A stretch of DNA of 64,000 nucleotides. Origin: Theobroma cacao. Taxonomy: Eukaryota; Streptophyta; Magnoliopsida; Malvales; Malvaceae. The DNA is taken from contig NC_030851.1 in NCBI RefSeq assembly GCF_000208745.1, positions 32,119,834 to 32,183,833 of the forward strand. The letters run 5' to 3'. The position numbers were made by a program, and so were the translations under genes. Below the pieces are notes generated by a model. That model made no database searches and was not told the DNA's origin. It was given only the letters and a program-made list of their open reading frames with translations. This document shows positions 34,987-48,743 of the stretch, one piece after another. Every line of letters starts with the position of its first letter. Within the stretch, counting starts at the first letter, position 1.

Positions 34987-37900
34987 ATGAGGGAGGAGCT
35001 AGTGGAAATGGCTGCTAAGTTTCTATTACACCCAACCGTAAGAAGAACTCCAGTCAGCTACAGGCGTTCCTTCCTTGAGAAGAAGGGCCTTACAAGCGAT
35101 GAGATAGATGAAGCCTTTCATCGTGTTCCTGTGAGGGCATTGATCTTTTTGTTTCATAACATTCTCTGCAATTTTTTTTCTTTTAATTTCTGATTCTTTT
35201 TCCCCATTGTTTGCAAATTGAAGGATACACCTTCAAGTCTAACATTTGGACAGGACATTAACTCAAATCAAGGTAAGAAGTGACACATCTTTTAAGTCTT
35301 TTGACTAATATTTGGGTGTCCTTAACGTAATGATGGCTTAGATGTTGACATTTTTCATCCACGAAATAATTTTAAGTCTTTAACAAACTGCTTAGTTCCA
35401 ACAATATAGATAGTAGTTGCATACCCTTGAGTGCCTGAAATTAATGATAGCCTGATCACAAACACGTTTTGCTTGATGTTTTCCATCTTTTATCAAGAAC
35501 AGATGTGCAATCAAATCCTTTTGCCAGTTTTCGGCTGCAAGACACAGAACAATCCTCTCAACCTTTGGCTGCATCCATGCTTACAGCTTCTCCACCATCC
35601 AGGTTTTCCTGGTCAAATGCTATTTTTTCTCTAGTGCTACTTATTTTATCTGGTGCTGGGACTTCCATGCTCCTAAAGGTAATTAAAAGAAGTTTGCATT
35701 ACCAGTTTGTGTAAATAGATTCTCTGCATGTTTATTTTTGTCCAAGGATGTTAGTATAATTCCTGCATTTGATGGTCTATTCCCTGTTTAGAAATTCTTT
35801 TTACCCAGGTTGAAGTCCTGGATCTGCAAGGTTGTTTTAGAAGAGGATGATGACAAGGGAAGAAACTCAAACCTAAGTTTGTCTAAAGAAGCAATAGAAG
35901 CTGCAAAGGCAGCTGCAGCTGCTTCTGTCGATGCTGCAAAAGCAAGTCTGGAAATATTGCAGTCAAAGAAAGAAGGTGTGTTTTATCTAAAGATGCTTTG
36001 GTCTTTATCTTGTAGCCATATCCATAGGATGCTTACATATGTGTGTTTGTAACAGGTTCTCTTTCTCTCTCTCTCTCCCTCTCCCTCTCCCTCTTCCCCT
36101 CTTCAATATTGATATGTTTTACACTATTACTCATCTTTAACAATTAATGGCACTCATTTTATCCTTTGTTAGAGGCGAGACACCTTGATGTTTTAGTACG
36201 ATGTTTAGGCACCCATGTAGCAGAACTGAGGTCAATTACTACAACAATACGGAGATTGGAGGGTACTAGGGAGGCTGCGTTACGCAAACTCCAAGAACAG
36301 TACATTCAGCATGCATCACAAAATGGTAGGCCATAATGTTTAATATGTGCAACTTTTGAATCTATATTTACATTTATTTCTTTTTTTATTTATTTAAATT
36401 CTGGGATCTATATATGTTTTTTTATGATCACTTACTACTGTTTTAGCTATAATTTTCTGATCCATGGATTTCAATGTGCTATTGTTTAGAAATTGCTATA
36501 TTCTTTTGCTTCAGCATCCTGAACAAGTTGTAAATGCATCTATAATTATTCTTGCTGTCTGTATGTTTCTAACTAATTATTTATCTGTTTCTTACTAATT
36601 CAAGAGTTTCATGCAATGTAATTTCCTTTCATAAAAAAAGAAAAAAAAAATATTTGTGTTTGTGCGGTATTCTTTCCAAATATCATAGGACCTTTACTAT
36701 GTTTTTTCAAAATCAACATAATGACAAAGCTGTAAATTGGATATGTTACCAAATCCTTGGAATAATAATAAGATAAGTGCAATATCTTACTCTTAAGGTG
36801 TAGGCCTTATGTTTGGAGTGGAGTCCTATAATCAATGTATTATACAATGTCCTCATCAGGAGGCTTGTGACTCCTCATCAGTATTTAGAAATGGTAAGTT
36901 GGGATGTTCTTATGATGCATTCACTTTCAGTAGGATTTGTTAATGACTTCCAATAATAATAGATATGCCTTTTTTCCAAAATTCCGGTCTTCTGACAACT
37001 GAGCTGTCAGAAATCTTATTGATTTCATCTTTAGGATTTAAGAATTATTGCAGCTTGTCCAGGCAATTTTTTGTTTTAGTTTTATGTTAATTTCAGTTGT
37101 TTAACATGACAGGGTGAGACATAAACTTGTGTTCTACCACTTGTAATTGAATTTATTTGAAAGTTTATAAGGTAAAAAAATGCCCATGTTAAAGCATGAA
37201 CATCTGAATGTGAAAACTGCACTGGTGGCAGTTGATTTGGACTAGAATCACAAATATACAAACTGCTCAGAAGACACACGCTTTGTGGAATAGGACCTTA
37301 GAATGTTTGGAACTTAGAAAATTGCCTCTAATATTTCATTACTAGATTAATTTCTTCTTTTACCACTGATGTTGAAAACTGTGTAGATACTAAGTATGTT
37401 TCAGCTGTCTTCTGGTCTTAGGTGTGTAACAATGTTTTGAATTTTGTCATGAATTCCTTTTGCTTATTTGAAATAATCAGGACCTGATAGCAAGCTGCCA
37501 GAAACCTCTACTGTACACACAGATCACCCTGGAAACTTTGTTTCAAATTCAACGGTAAATTAAAAAGGATTATATTTGATTACTGCTTTAAAAATCCAAA
37601 ATGATGTCACTGAGGTCTAACTTAAACATCCCAGTTCTGATGAATTTGATTCTTCCTTTTCCATTCAGAAATTTAAACCAAGTGGCATATCAAATTTTGA
37701 TAGTTCAGGTGCCTTTCAGAGCTATTCTCAGTTTTATCTTTTCCCTTTTTATCTATTCTATCATTTGGGCTTAGTATTTCGTATCACCTGTATGTTTGCT
37801 CTGATGCTTGGAATTTCTTCTACAGTTAGGCCTTCATCTACACCTCTGAGAACCTCTGCTGGCCAGCATCCAAAGTCCTATATGGAGGTAATTTCTCCTT

Positions 37901-38936
37901 TTTGTTTTTTCATTTTTTTTGTTTGTTTGTTTCTACTTTGGTTCATAAGGGCTATATAACATTCCTTTTTGCCACATTGTTAAATGTCATTGTAGCCCTT
38001 TGATGATTAAATTTACTTTCCTTAGTATTAGATAGGTGAAAGAACGCAACACTAAAGCCAGTTCACTTTTGTGTCCATTCTGAGATTTATGGACCAGAAA
38101 AGAATGAGTATATGATTGCTATAGTACGGTGAATGCTTTCTTTGGAGAGTGAGTCTATAAATGACTTGTGGAAGGAGGTGCAATTGACCTATGCATGTAG
38201 GCCCTGCCAGTAATAACAACACAGTTCCTTTCTCTAGTTTAGCTGTCTCATGTCTTCTAGGACTAAAATAAGTAAATTTTGCAGATCTTGGCTATGATAC
38301 AAAGAGGGGAGAAGCCTCCTGGAATAAAAGTGAGCAATGCTTATCCCAACTCCCCACCCATGGTTTCCTGATAAAAGAATTGTGTTGATTTCAATGCTAT
38401 ATTTTTTATTTCGTATTTCAGGATATTGATGATTCACCTCCAAATCCTGATCAACCACTACCGAATCCTAGTATAACTCCAAGAATTAAGGTAAGCCATT
38501 CTGAGGAGAAGTTGAAATTTTATTTCTTACCTTTCTTATTGCACTTTACCAATGCAGTGTGAAATTTATTTGAGCACAATGTACGTGGGGAATTAAAACA
38601 ACTGCTGGTGAACCTGGATAAAAGTCTTCCTTAATATAGAACAGAATTGTTGTTGCTTTTTAGTTATATCTTTTAGTCCTTTTCTGCTAGTTTTGCCTTC
38701 TTCCCTCTTTTATTTAGAGTTTGTGGTTTGAACAGCCTTGGGAGATGGCTCAATCTCAGAACAAGTTTGGTTACACACGGGACAAAGGGTCTGCTCAGCT
38801 AAATGGAGAGAATGCACAGCCATGGTGGAGACGTGATAATACCAACGCAAGAGAAATAGAAGCAGGAACAGAAAATGGGATGAGACCAATCTCCTATGGT
38901 CTGAGGACGGAGAAGCAATTGGTTCTGCAGTCTTAG
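34987..38936 (+). CDS. PEX14-like peroxisomal docking protein
   Basis: Family role: PEX14 is a peroxisomal membrane protein that, with PEX13, docks the cargo receptor PEX5. Exons: 34987-35130, 35224-35272, 35503-35678, 35792-35975, 36173-36325, 37481-37554, 37669-37708, 37826-37887, 38285-38329, 38422-38490, 38718-38936. All are GT-AG and in frame, giving 404 aa. The PEX14 N-domain is at residues 1-48 (REELVEMAAKFLLHP, RRSFLEKKGLTSDEIDEAF). A hydrophobic segment lies at about residues 102-119 (IFSLVLLILSGAG), followed by LKSWICKVVLEED, an Ala-rich helix, a coiled-coil stretch (LRSITTTIRRLEG), HPKSYMEILAMIQRGEKPPG and a C-terminal PWW motif. Order and motifs match Arabidopsis PEX14 (about 507 aa), but the N-terminal extension and the long C-terminal tail are missing. 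The frame stays open upstream to 34936, and the residues NSEAMRE just before and at the ATG echo the NSEPIRE of PEX14; a non-coding first exon ending near 34408 is likely. A paralogue of canonical PEX14 is probable. Confidence 0.92.
36058..36110 (+). repeat. CT-rich microsatellite in intron 4 of the PEX14-like gene
   Basis: Run of (CT)n/(CCCT)n units within the intron between coding exons 4 and 5. Confidence 0.85.
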
Positions 38937-40817
38937 GTATCTCCCCAGCTATAAATAGTCTGGGTGCCTGAAGCTCCTGCTGCCATCAGAAGTTCAAAAT
39001 CCATGTTTCAGGATAGATGCATAAGATCACTATACGGTTGTATTTGGCCATCTGGTGGTAGAATGGACATCTAGAAGGGAAGTTCTGTTTTGATCTCTAA
39101 GAACAAAACCTAGAAGGCAAAGAAAACAGTTGTACAAGTAATGGAGATAGGACCTGTTTGAAGATGATGTTTGTGTGTTGCGTGGACGCAAAATGCATAA
39201 AAAAGTCAATTCAAACATATCCAAATCTGTCAAACTTCATTCTTCGGCGATATGTAATAAGCAATTAAGCAGTATGAGTTCCAGCAAGACTCTGTATGTT
39301 GAATGCTAATCCTTCTCCATTCTCAAGAGAGTTGCAACACTTTCATGGGCTCGGCCTAACTGATTGATCACACTACTCTTAACAAATTCCTCCTCCATTT
39401 TATTTACATAATTTTAATTTTTCTTAAGTGCAAGAATCAAACCTAAAATTTATAGGTCTAAACGTTCCCCACTCTTATCATCTAAATCAAATTAAAGTAA
39501 TTTAAAATTTTAATTTTAATATTTAACTAATCAATCTACTATGTTGTGGTGGTCCTATGCATACGTGAAAGTGTATCATAGGTTAATTAATTTATTAATG
39601 CAAACAAATGTCAATTTTTTAATATAAAAGTATTGACATAATATCTAAAACGTAAAATTATACAATTAGTGATGGATTTAGTCATTATACAATAATTTAT
39701 AAAAATTGAGTTTATATATTTTTTAAAATTGATAATTTCAGTTCAATGTTAATCATATTAAAATTTTTTCATTATTTATGCTGGCATGATATGTTTTTAT
39801 TGACGTGATTTTAAATTTAATGATTTATCAATTGATGATATGACATTTTTTTATCTATTTCATAATATTTTAACTACTTTAAATTATAGAGTAGATAAAT
39901 TCAATTTTTCCCTTACCACACTTTTTCTTTAAATTTTAAAAATTTATTGGTATTTTTTATCTATTTCTTTTCCAATATTGTCTAAAACCATTAATTTTCC
40001 ATCAACAACACAAAAGCTCTTAATAAATTTTATATTTGTGGTAACTTTGGATAGTTTAGGCCTTATTTTCATTTGACCATAATAAATTTCACATAACAAT
40101 CTCACATTGGACAATTTCATATCAACACTTAAAATGAACTATTCAAAAAAATTCAAACAAACCTTTATTGTTCTATTGTTTTTAATTAAGGTTTTATATT
40201 TTTATTTTGGCTAAATAAATTATGTTAGTGAAAATGTCACTTATCTTTTTTTTATCGCATGATGTTAATGTAACATATTAACGTGTAATAGTAAATAGTG
40301 ATATTACATATTGATGTGATATGATGATATGATTATTTAATATTTTTACTATTTATGTCAATGTCATATGAATATAAAAATAAAAAATAATATTTTAATT
40401 AATGACTGTTAATCAAATATTAGTGATAAAATTTTATTTAATTTAAAATAAAACTATGAACTTGATTAAATATAATAAAAAAATATAATTTATTTATTTT
40501 TTTAAAATAATTTTAATTTTTAATAAAGTATTAAAAATTTTCATTTTATATTTTTAAAAAAAAAAGTTGGAGAAAACTTTAACCAACTGCAATGTTAAGT
40601 AACGAGTCAAGTCTCGAGTGTCATGGGTCCAAACTTAAACTCAATGTCACATGGCATAAACGTAAAAACCCAAAAGTACTTTTAACAATTGAAAAAAAGA
40701 AAAAAGGAAAGCTAACATTGGGGGACGTGAAACAGTGTGCTTAACATTCTTAAAATATTAAACCTCGATTTTTTTTTCTTTTATAAATTTTCTGTTTGAT
40801 TGAAACGCTAAAGGAGC
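38937..40817. other. 3' flank of the PEX14-like gene and intergenic DNA
   Basis: The first 350 bp are probably 3' UTR (an AATAAG-type signal lies near 39256). From about 39400 to 40560 the sequence is very AT-rich with repeated TTAATGTAACATATTAACGTG-like phrases and no coding potential. It resembles decayed transposon sequence, but I cannot define ends. Confidence 0.45.
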
Positions 40818-43800
40818 ATGTCAGATGACAGGCGAGAATTTTCTCAGGTGACAAACAACAGATATCTGCAGGTACGAAGATTTCTAAACCTCGCTTTCGA
40901 AAGTTATGGTTTTTCTGTTATGAATTTGTCTGCATCAGCTTTTCTTGAATAAGACTGAATTATCTTAATTCTTCTTCTTTGACACCGATGATCGAGTTAT
41001 TTCTTACGTTTTAAATTCTTAATTCTCTCTTTAGTTTCAATATTTTGTTTTCCTTTCTTCTTTTAATCGATGGTGACTGTGTTGCTCTTTAATTTAGTTT
41101 TCGTCTCTTCAGAGAAAATTTTTTGTCATTTTTAAAGCGGATGGTTTAATTTTCGTTGGTGGAATTATCAACCAAACGAGAAACTTTGTGTTGTTTTTCA
41201 GCTATTTGATTTTGTACTTCCTTACAGTTTTGCTATATAATGTAAAAATAGATAAATAAATAGTTAAAGGTAAGATTATGATGGCTCTGCTTTTTTCTTT
41301 TTGTAAGTATATTTTTTTGTTTTTTATTCTTTCCTTTTGGCTTTCTAACTGAACCCGCATTTTGATTTTTCTTTCTAAAAGCCAAAGGCATATAGCAAAA
41401 CTAACAACTAAATGAAGAATTTGATGATTTATTTGCTGATTGCTCGAAGTTGTATGACACAAACTTCTAGTTTTTCAACCCATTTGATAAGCAAAGGGCT
41501 TCACAGAAGCGATGTAAAGAATCCCAATATGAGGATTTGGTGTTCTAATTTCAAATGTTATTAATTGGTTTAAAATGGGAAAGGAAAGATTTGGTGTTCT
41601 AGGAAATGACATTTCTTGGCAAAAGGTGAAAACTAAAATGGTGCTAGGAAATGATATTTAAGATTTGAACAGTGTATGAAACCCAACGATTTTAGTTCTT
41701 TTGCTTGATATGGGAAATTAAAATGGTTGTCTTTCTCATAAAACTGTGTTCAGCAAATTACTTGCTCTCTTTACATATCTGAATATTGGAAAAAATTATA
41801 TGAATCATCAGGAATGTAAAAGTTAAAATTATTTTATTTTAGTCTCTCAGATGTACCAGTTTGTTGATGGAAGGGAAATTTTGAAACCACCAGCTGTCCG
41901 AGATTCAAGATGTCAAAAAATTTATGTCCCTTTAAACGTAAGTGAGAAGAAAGTACATTCTACAAAGTCCTATGCAGTAGCTTTCAATGAATGCTACTTG
42001 TGTTATCTAAAGGAGATGCTGCTTCAGTTTTAAAATCATAATTTGGCAAAGAATAATAATAATGATTGAATAATGCTTGTAACTGGCAGGAATGTCTGAA
42101 GATTGTTAATAAAGTTACATAAAAGTTTCTAGACATGTTATTTTGTTGCAATGTTTGAATTATCTGCCTTTCTTCTGGGAGGCCTCAACAACCTAAGGAA
42201 ACTTAATTACTTATGGTGTTTAGTAATTTATCTACCCAATTGGAACAAAAGAATGTTTAAACATTATTTCATCACTGGGCTTTCTCTAGTTCGAATTTTG
42301 ATATACTTGCGAAGGGAAAGACTTGTCTTGTAGAGAAAGGAACTTCACAAGCTTACTTCATTAATTATGTTAGCATTCTAATCAAGTATCTCTACTTTGT
42401 AATTGGGATGGGAACTAGAGACTAACAAGTTTACGATTATCAGAATAAATTGTTCTTCATCTCAAATTGTAGTTAAAATGTAAAAGGGTGATTTTTTTTA
42501 CTTTACTATACAGGATAGAAGCTGTGGCATAGCTCAAACAAACTGTCAAAGGTATAACTTTTTTAACTTCCATAAATCTGGTATGCTTTCAAAGTTACCT
42601 TCGCCATTCAGATTTCTTTTACTTAATTGAGCAATATGAAAATTTTATAATTTGTTTGGCCTGTTTACAGCTCAAGGATAGTCATAGAGGAAAATATTGG
42701 ATTGGAATCTTGTTCTGAACTGGATTTTGTGAGAAGTTGCTCAGGACAGGAATCTCTTTGTCCTGTCCCAGATCAGACAACCACCACATGCAAGCTCATC
42801 AAAGTTCATGCTGTTACTCTGTCTTCTCCTTCTACGATACTCTCTTTCACTGAGAATGCATCTCAAACTTCACATGTTTCACGTGTAATTGATTCGGACC
42901 AGCAGCCATACAATGAGTCAGAGGCTTCTAGGGTGCTGCAGAATGTGCATATAGTAATAACCCTTACATTATACAGTTTGGCTGTCTTTCCTGTAGAACC
43001 CCCTTTTAAGGTTTTACCAACTTTACCTCCCATCCCGTTCCCCCCCCCCCCCCCCAAAAAAAAAAAAAAGAAAAGAAAAAAAGGTATAATTTTGTGTGTC
43101 TTAACCTGTACTTTTAAGGTTGCCTAAACATTTCTCCTTTCCTTTTGGCATTTCTCACGCCTTCAAGAATATTAATTCATTTGGAGTTTGTATATTTTTC
43201 TTGAAATGGCATAGTAGCTGATAAGGGTTGTAATATGTCTTTTCAGTCAGCTCAATTAATGGAGGATTTTCTTGAACTAGCTAAGGACAACACAAAGAAG
43301 GATCTGGAAACCTGTGGTGTTCTCAGTGCTTTTCTTGTAAGATTCATGGTTTCTTTAACAGTCACATTGTTTTATGTTGTTGATATTTAATAGCATCATA
43401 AACTGCCTAATGTTGGCATAATTGGTTCTTTTCTTGTAAGGTTCATGCTTTAACAAATGCTTCTATACCTATCAGTGTCCTCTGGTGTCCTTGGCCTATA
43501 AAAGACCTTAATATTAAATATTAGCTCGCTTATCGAATCCCTTTTCTTGGGCAAGTACATGTATGGGTACAAATTGGAAATTGAGTCCATATAGATTGTA
43601 AGCAATCCTATGGATAGCCCTTCTCCCCCCATATTTGTGTAATGCATGATAAAATTGTCTACGCCTATTTCATGAAAAAATTGGAAGTTGGTAGAAGCAT
43701 AACATGGTAAATGGTACTATGACAATTTTGTTAGGTATGAAAGTCACTGTTAGTTGTTTTATTTTCCTGCTGTTATGTTAGCTCAAATTACGTGGGAATT

Positions 43801-46001
43801 AGAAATAGCCTTGTTCTCTGTCCTGTTTAAAACTCAGTGAAATCTAGCATGCATCTAAGTTTGCATATTCTGACAAAAATTACCATCAACCTATGACCAA
43901 CTTAAGCGTAGTCTTGGTAAATTTTCTATCAATGGGGATTACCAAGTCATTCCTGCATTCAACTAATGTTTACTAGTTTCTCAAACATTATGGCTGGTCT
44001 CTAATTCATTCTTGCCATACGTAAGTTTTTAATTGTATTTGAGTGAGAGCTACTTTGCCTGTATGTTTTTGGCTGAAAAAATTTCTGCTGTTAAAATCTG
44101 CATCATGTTATTAATGTTGGCAATTATTGTTGTGGACTTTGAGGCCATTTCTCCTGAACTTTTACTTCTGTGTTCAATTAATTTCCAAGAATTTTTATTT
44201 CAACTCATCCATGTCCTTTACCTTAATGAAACAGGAAAGGGGGACATTCTATGTAACCACTCTCATAATACCTAAACAGGAATCAAGTTCAAATTCTGTA
44301 AGTGTGCAGTGCCTTTTCACACCTTAATTGGCTTTATATTTAACTTTGGTTTATGCTCAGCACTTCCAGTTCGTAACTTGTCAGCAATGAATGATAGTGT
44401 CAGGCTAAAAATGAGGAGGAAATTTTTGCCATACAAAATGAACGGTCCCTTTATCCAGTGGGATGGATACATGTATGTCCATTCCTTTCTTTCATTAGTT
44501 TCTTTTAGATCTCTGTTTCTTTCCTCTGTAGATTATACAAGAAAGAGGTAATATCTCAAGATGCAAGTCCCACTATGCGCTCAAGCTGACCTCAGTACTA
44601 CATTTCTTATTTACTTTCAGACACACCCTTCTCAGAGTTGTTTCATGTCATCAATAGATCTCCATACTCAATACTCATATCAGGTAATTGAGTTAATCTT
44701 TTATGCGCCCCAATTATTGCTCAAAGAATTGGTCTAGATCATCCTAGATTTTATTTCTGGATAACTTTCTAATCTTACATGTTTAACCTATGTATCATAT
44801 TCTGATATTTTGAACAGCAATCTTTTAGGAAACAAAAGTAATAATTTCTAGATGGAAGTTACATATAAAGTGCAGTTCTAATGGTAGTTGTTTCCCTTGT
44901 CGGCTATTGGGAATATTGCCACAATATTAGCTTTCTCCTTAAATTATTTTCAGGTAATGGTGCCTGAGGCTTTTGCCATTGTTATGGCTCCTACCGATAA
45001 CTCAAGGTCTGCTACTCATCCACAATGATTCAATTGTTGACAACTTGGATTATGAAATTGTTTGTGCAAGTTATAGACAATACAGATAATGCCTTCATCT
45101 GCATATATGGGTTTATCTTTCATCCACTTTCTTTATATTTAGTGCTATATTTTTTTTTTTTCATTTTGCTGATAAATTATTTTTTTTCTTCACCTCTAAT
45201 ATAGATGGCTTTGCATTTGCCTATGTAACATTTCAATATCACTCCCTACCGTTGCCATCATTAGTGTTTTCTTTTTCTTTCGTTTCTCATTTGTTCAGAA
45301 GGCCAAATCATCCCGCATTCTGACTGCCTTTATATTTAACACTGATGTGCCTTTAATATAAACAGGGATTTGTATCTACCTTTTGTTACGAATATTTGTT
45401 TGGGCCACTTCTCACAAATCTGTCGAATTTGCTGTTCTTTGAAATAAAAGTAGTAAAAGTAGTAAACTATAAATTTAGCTGGTAAAAAGCATAAAGGTCT
45501 GTGAACAATTTTGACTTTGCTTCATCTGAGTTTATCTTGAAATGCATAGCTCTCAAGTTACACTCTCACACAAATGAATTGTATATGTTTTAGATGGCAA
45601 GGAATTTAAAACCACATGCTAGGTGAGACTGCCTTAACAGGCAAGCTCTAATGGTATAAATCCTCTGAAAGAAAAACTTGAATACTCTGATTATTTTAAG
45701 TGAAAATATGTAGGAACTGCTGTGTACAAATCAATAAGAAATATCAGCATAAAGTTATCCAAACGCATTAAATCATGATCAAGTTAATTGCATTGAGCTT
45801 TCCTTATTGATTTTTCCCAGGAGTTATGGGATATTCCGGGTTTCTGACCCCAGTGGAATGAGTGTACTCAAAGAATGCCAGGAGAAAGGATGTCAATTTC
45901 ATTCTCACAAAGAAACAGAAAACGGGAGCCCCATTTATGAACATTGCACTCATGTCTACAAAAATTCAAATCTAAGGTTTGAGATCTTTGACCTGCGCTG
46001 A
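40818..46001 (+). CDS. AMSH2: AMSH-like ubiquitin thioesterase 2 (JAMM deubiquitinase)
   Basis: A zinc-dependent isopeptidase of the MPN+/JAMM class; AMSH proteins cut mainly Lys63-linked ubiquitin and act with ESCRT-III in endosomal sorting. Exons: 40818-40871, 41851-41937, 42514-42551, 42671-42953, 43247-43336, 44235-44297, 44398-44472, 44621-44683, 44954-45006, 45821-46001. Joined in frame they give 328 aa. The MPN domain starts near residue 155 (LMEDFLELAKDNT). The JAMM motif is complete: Glu in DLETCGVL, then HTHPSQSCFMSSID, i.e. HxHP followed by S and D in the expected spacing. The NEEEIFAIQ and YSYQVMVPEAFAIVMAP blocks and the ending RFEIFDLR are AMSH hallmarks. There is no N-terminal MIT-like domain, which distinguishes AMSH2 from AMSH1 and AMSH3. 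The start is uncertain: ATG 40818 lies only about 30 bp after a TATA-like TATAAAT (40782-40788), so ATG 41851 in exon 2 (310 aa) is a real alternative. Confidence 0.94.
43040..43069 (+). repeat. Poly(C)-poly(A) tract in intron 4 of AMSH2
   Basis: About 15 C followed by about 14 A in the intron, shortly after the donor site at 42954. A tract of this sort is prone to length error in sequencing. Confidence 0.85.
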
Positions 46002-46077
46002 ATTATGTTGATGTCGACAATTAAATGGGTGAAACCTGCATGCCACATAACAGAATTTGGCTGATAAAAGAAGGCTA

Positions 46078-46083
46078 AATAAA
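46078..46083 (+). terminator. Candidate poly(A) signal of AMSH2
   Basis: AATAAA 76 nt after the stop codon; a second AATAAA lies at 46164-46169. Either could be used. Confidence 0.45.
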
Positions 46084-46169
46084 ACAGTGTTTCTTTAAAT
46101 AAGTGTGCATATTGCTTCATGTATAGCTGTAATAATGATGAGGTTGCACCTAGAATGTGTTTTAATAAA

Positions 46170-48743
46170 TGACAGTTTCATTTGATATGCATGCATTTCA
46201 TTTTGTTTAGAATTTGGTTATTTTGTACTAATATCAAAGTCTTCCAGATGATGTGATGAGATTGGGAGGTCATAACCTCTCCTGTGCCCCCAAAATGTTT
46301 TTGAAGTCTCCTGTAGGGAGATAAGAACTATATACCATATGAAACTCGTTTGCTTATAACCTAAAATCACTTTTATAATTGACATGACCATTTATGATTG
46401 GCAAATTTTTTTATGTGATTCTAATGTGATCAACTTTATCTTACTTGCCAAAACATTTGTTTTTTAATTTTTATACTCATATCTTTTAGCTTTTGCATAT
46501 TATCTATCTCTGCAATCCATATGTATTGATTAAGAAAAAGAACAAATATTAATACTTTTTTTTGAATTTAGTTGGAGATATGAAAAATATGTAGTGTTAT
46601 AAGATTTTTCAATTGTTAGGAGAGGACAAAGTTGAACTCTTGACCTCCTTTTTAGAGATAGAAGGGGCGGCTATCTTCATGTTGTACATTAGTCATTGGT
46701 TATTGGTAGTTGATTGAACTTAATTCAGTTTTGGAATAAAGATAGTAAAATTTTACTTATTTAGACGTATGGTTTCATTATGTGTTACTTTGATCCCCTT
46801 ATTGAAATTCTTGGCCCTGCCCTTGTCCAAGGGCAACCTACTTCCTCATTCTTGGTTCCCTTTCTTTGCCTGGCCTTTCCAGTTTCTAGAGGACACCAAC
46901 TGCCATTGCATGCGTGAAATATGGAATCTGTGATATCTCAAGACTTGAGAGAGTTCTTGACATTGGCAATTCGAATATGTTCCCCTAAACCACAGTGTTA
47001 ATAATGAAAAAGAAGTAGGGGAAAGAGATAGAAAACAAAAATTTATGAGGGAAAATCAGAAATGGATAGAAGCAAGTAGGGACGAACAGAGGAAATTGGC
47101 AGAGAAATGGAAGAAGAAAGGGAGACAACCGGCAAGAATCAATAGGGGGGAGAAATATACCAAATATATAATTAGAATAAAAAAACCGAGGTGTTCATAA
47201 TTAAACCTAAAAGGCAAAATACCAAATATAACTTTAAAGCTCTAATACTATGAAAAAAAAGTAAAATACAAAATAACTTATATAAATGTGAAAGTTACAG
47301 TTAAACCCATAAAATGTATAATCAAGTATTTAGATAATCTCTTAATTAGCATATTTTCATCCCGCATCACATACTTTGCAGATCAGTATGCTTTCTTAGA
47401 TGACTATTGTATGCGTAAACTCTTCCTTATTGGATGTATTAATGCGAAGAAATACATTGTTTGGACTAAACTCTGGGTTTCAGACATAGCAAATAACGTT
47501 CATAAATGTTTGAATGAACATGTACTGCCAAAGGGGGGCCTTATCATTTTATTTCTTTCACGTGCATTGTAGTTACTCCATTAGAGTGTCGGTCGCCGGT
47601 TCATTAATAGTGGTTGCTTTTGAATATAGAAAGATGATTTCTGAGTTCTGAATCTATTTAAATATATATATATATATATATGCCAACAAGAACTTATTCT
47701 TTGTCCTTTACTTTTCTTCTTTATATGATCTTATAATTCATACCAAGAGGCCGCAAACTCAAATTACTCTAAGGCCTTGGAAAATTCTGACCCAAACAAA
47801 TTGCCTATGAAAACGCGAGTGCAGTTGAAAAACAATGAAGGGCTCATGTGAGTCTGGGGACTTTCCAGGAACCCAACCCAGATGTGGTCCACCGCCTCAA
47901 CCTACTACCAAAAAGGGTCAGGTGAAGGATGGGTGGTCCCTTTGTGAAATCGGCCAGTTTTATATTTCTGGTAGCTTTGGCAGCAGTGAACCCCACTTCC
48001 CTGTGAACCAAAAAGAAAAGGCGCTGTCATATCCAGCCAGCTCTTTTGCGAGCATCCGAGTTTTTCTCTGTTTTTTTGGGTCTCTGAAACTTCGTTACAC
48101 GTTCGTTCATCTTGTGAAAGACGCAAGAGTGTCTCCGGCTGAAAACGAATTAGAATTTGCTCTCAAATCCAAGCATTTAGCTTTAGAAACTCCAACTCCC
48201 TGGAAATTTCTCTAACTGCAGGAATTACTTACCCGAGTTTTGGGGAGAGTTACGTCTTCGTCATTAATTTGTTTAGGGAAAATTAAAGAGTTTATGCTCC
48301 TAAAATTGTCATTTCACCTTTTTTAACACTAGCCACAAATCCTTTTGTATTCTTTTTTGTTTAATGCAAGTAAGCTTTTGGTAGATATGATTAAGATGTT
48401 ATTAATCTCGTTATTATGAAGATAATTAACTGTCATACTAATCATTGAACACGTTGGGGATTCATTATTTTACACGATAATTAGTTATCAGAATAAAAAA
48501 TGGATAATAAATTATCTGAGCCCAATAAACATTTATATTACTGGACTGCTCTCATAAATATTATATAAACAAATCAGAATAACATTATCAAGAAAGAAAT
48601 CTTGATTTATAATGTCATAAACCTTCCATATCCCTAACAACACTCACTCACTCTACTCCCAAGATTTACAAAAAAAAAAAAATTAATTAAATTAAAAATT
48701 AGACCTAATAAAAGGATTTTTTTAAAAAAATTTAATTAAATAC
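46170..48743. other. Intergenic, no gene recognised
   Basis: Between AMSH2 and the DUF1645 gene. Open frames at 47288-47572 (94 codons) and 47835-48215 (126 codons) show no domain, no splice context and a composition unlike the neighbouring genes. A short (TA)n run lies near 47660-47680. I leave the region as non-coding. Confidence 0.45.

Noticed and set aside
47835..48215. 126-codon plus-strand open frame
   Set aside because: No family resemblance, and overlapped by an antisense open frame of similar quality.
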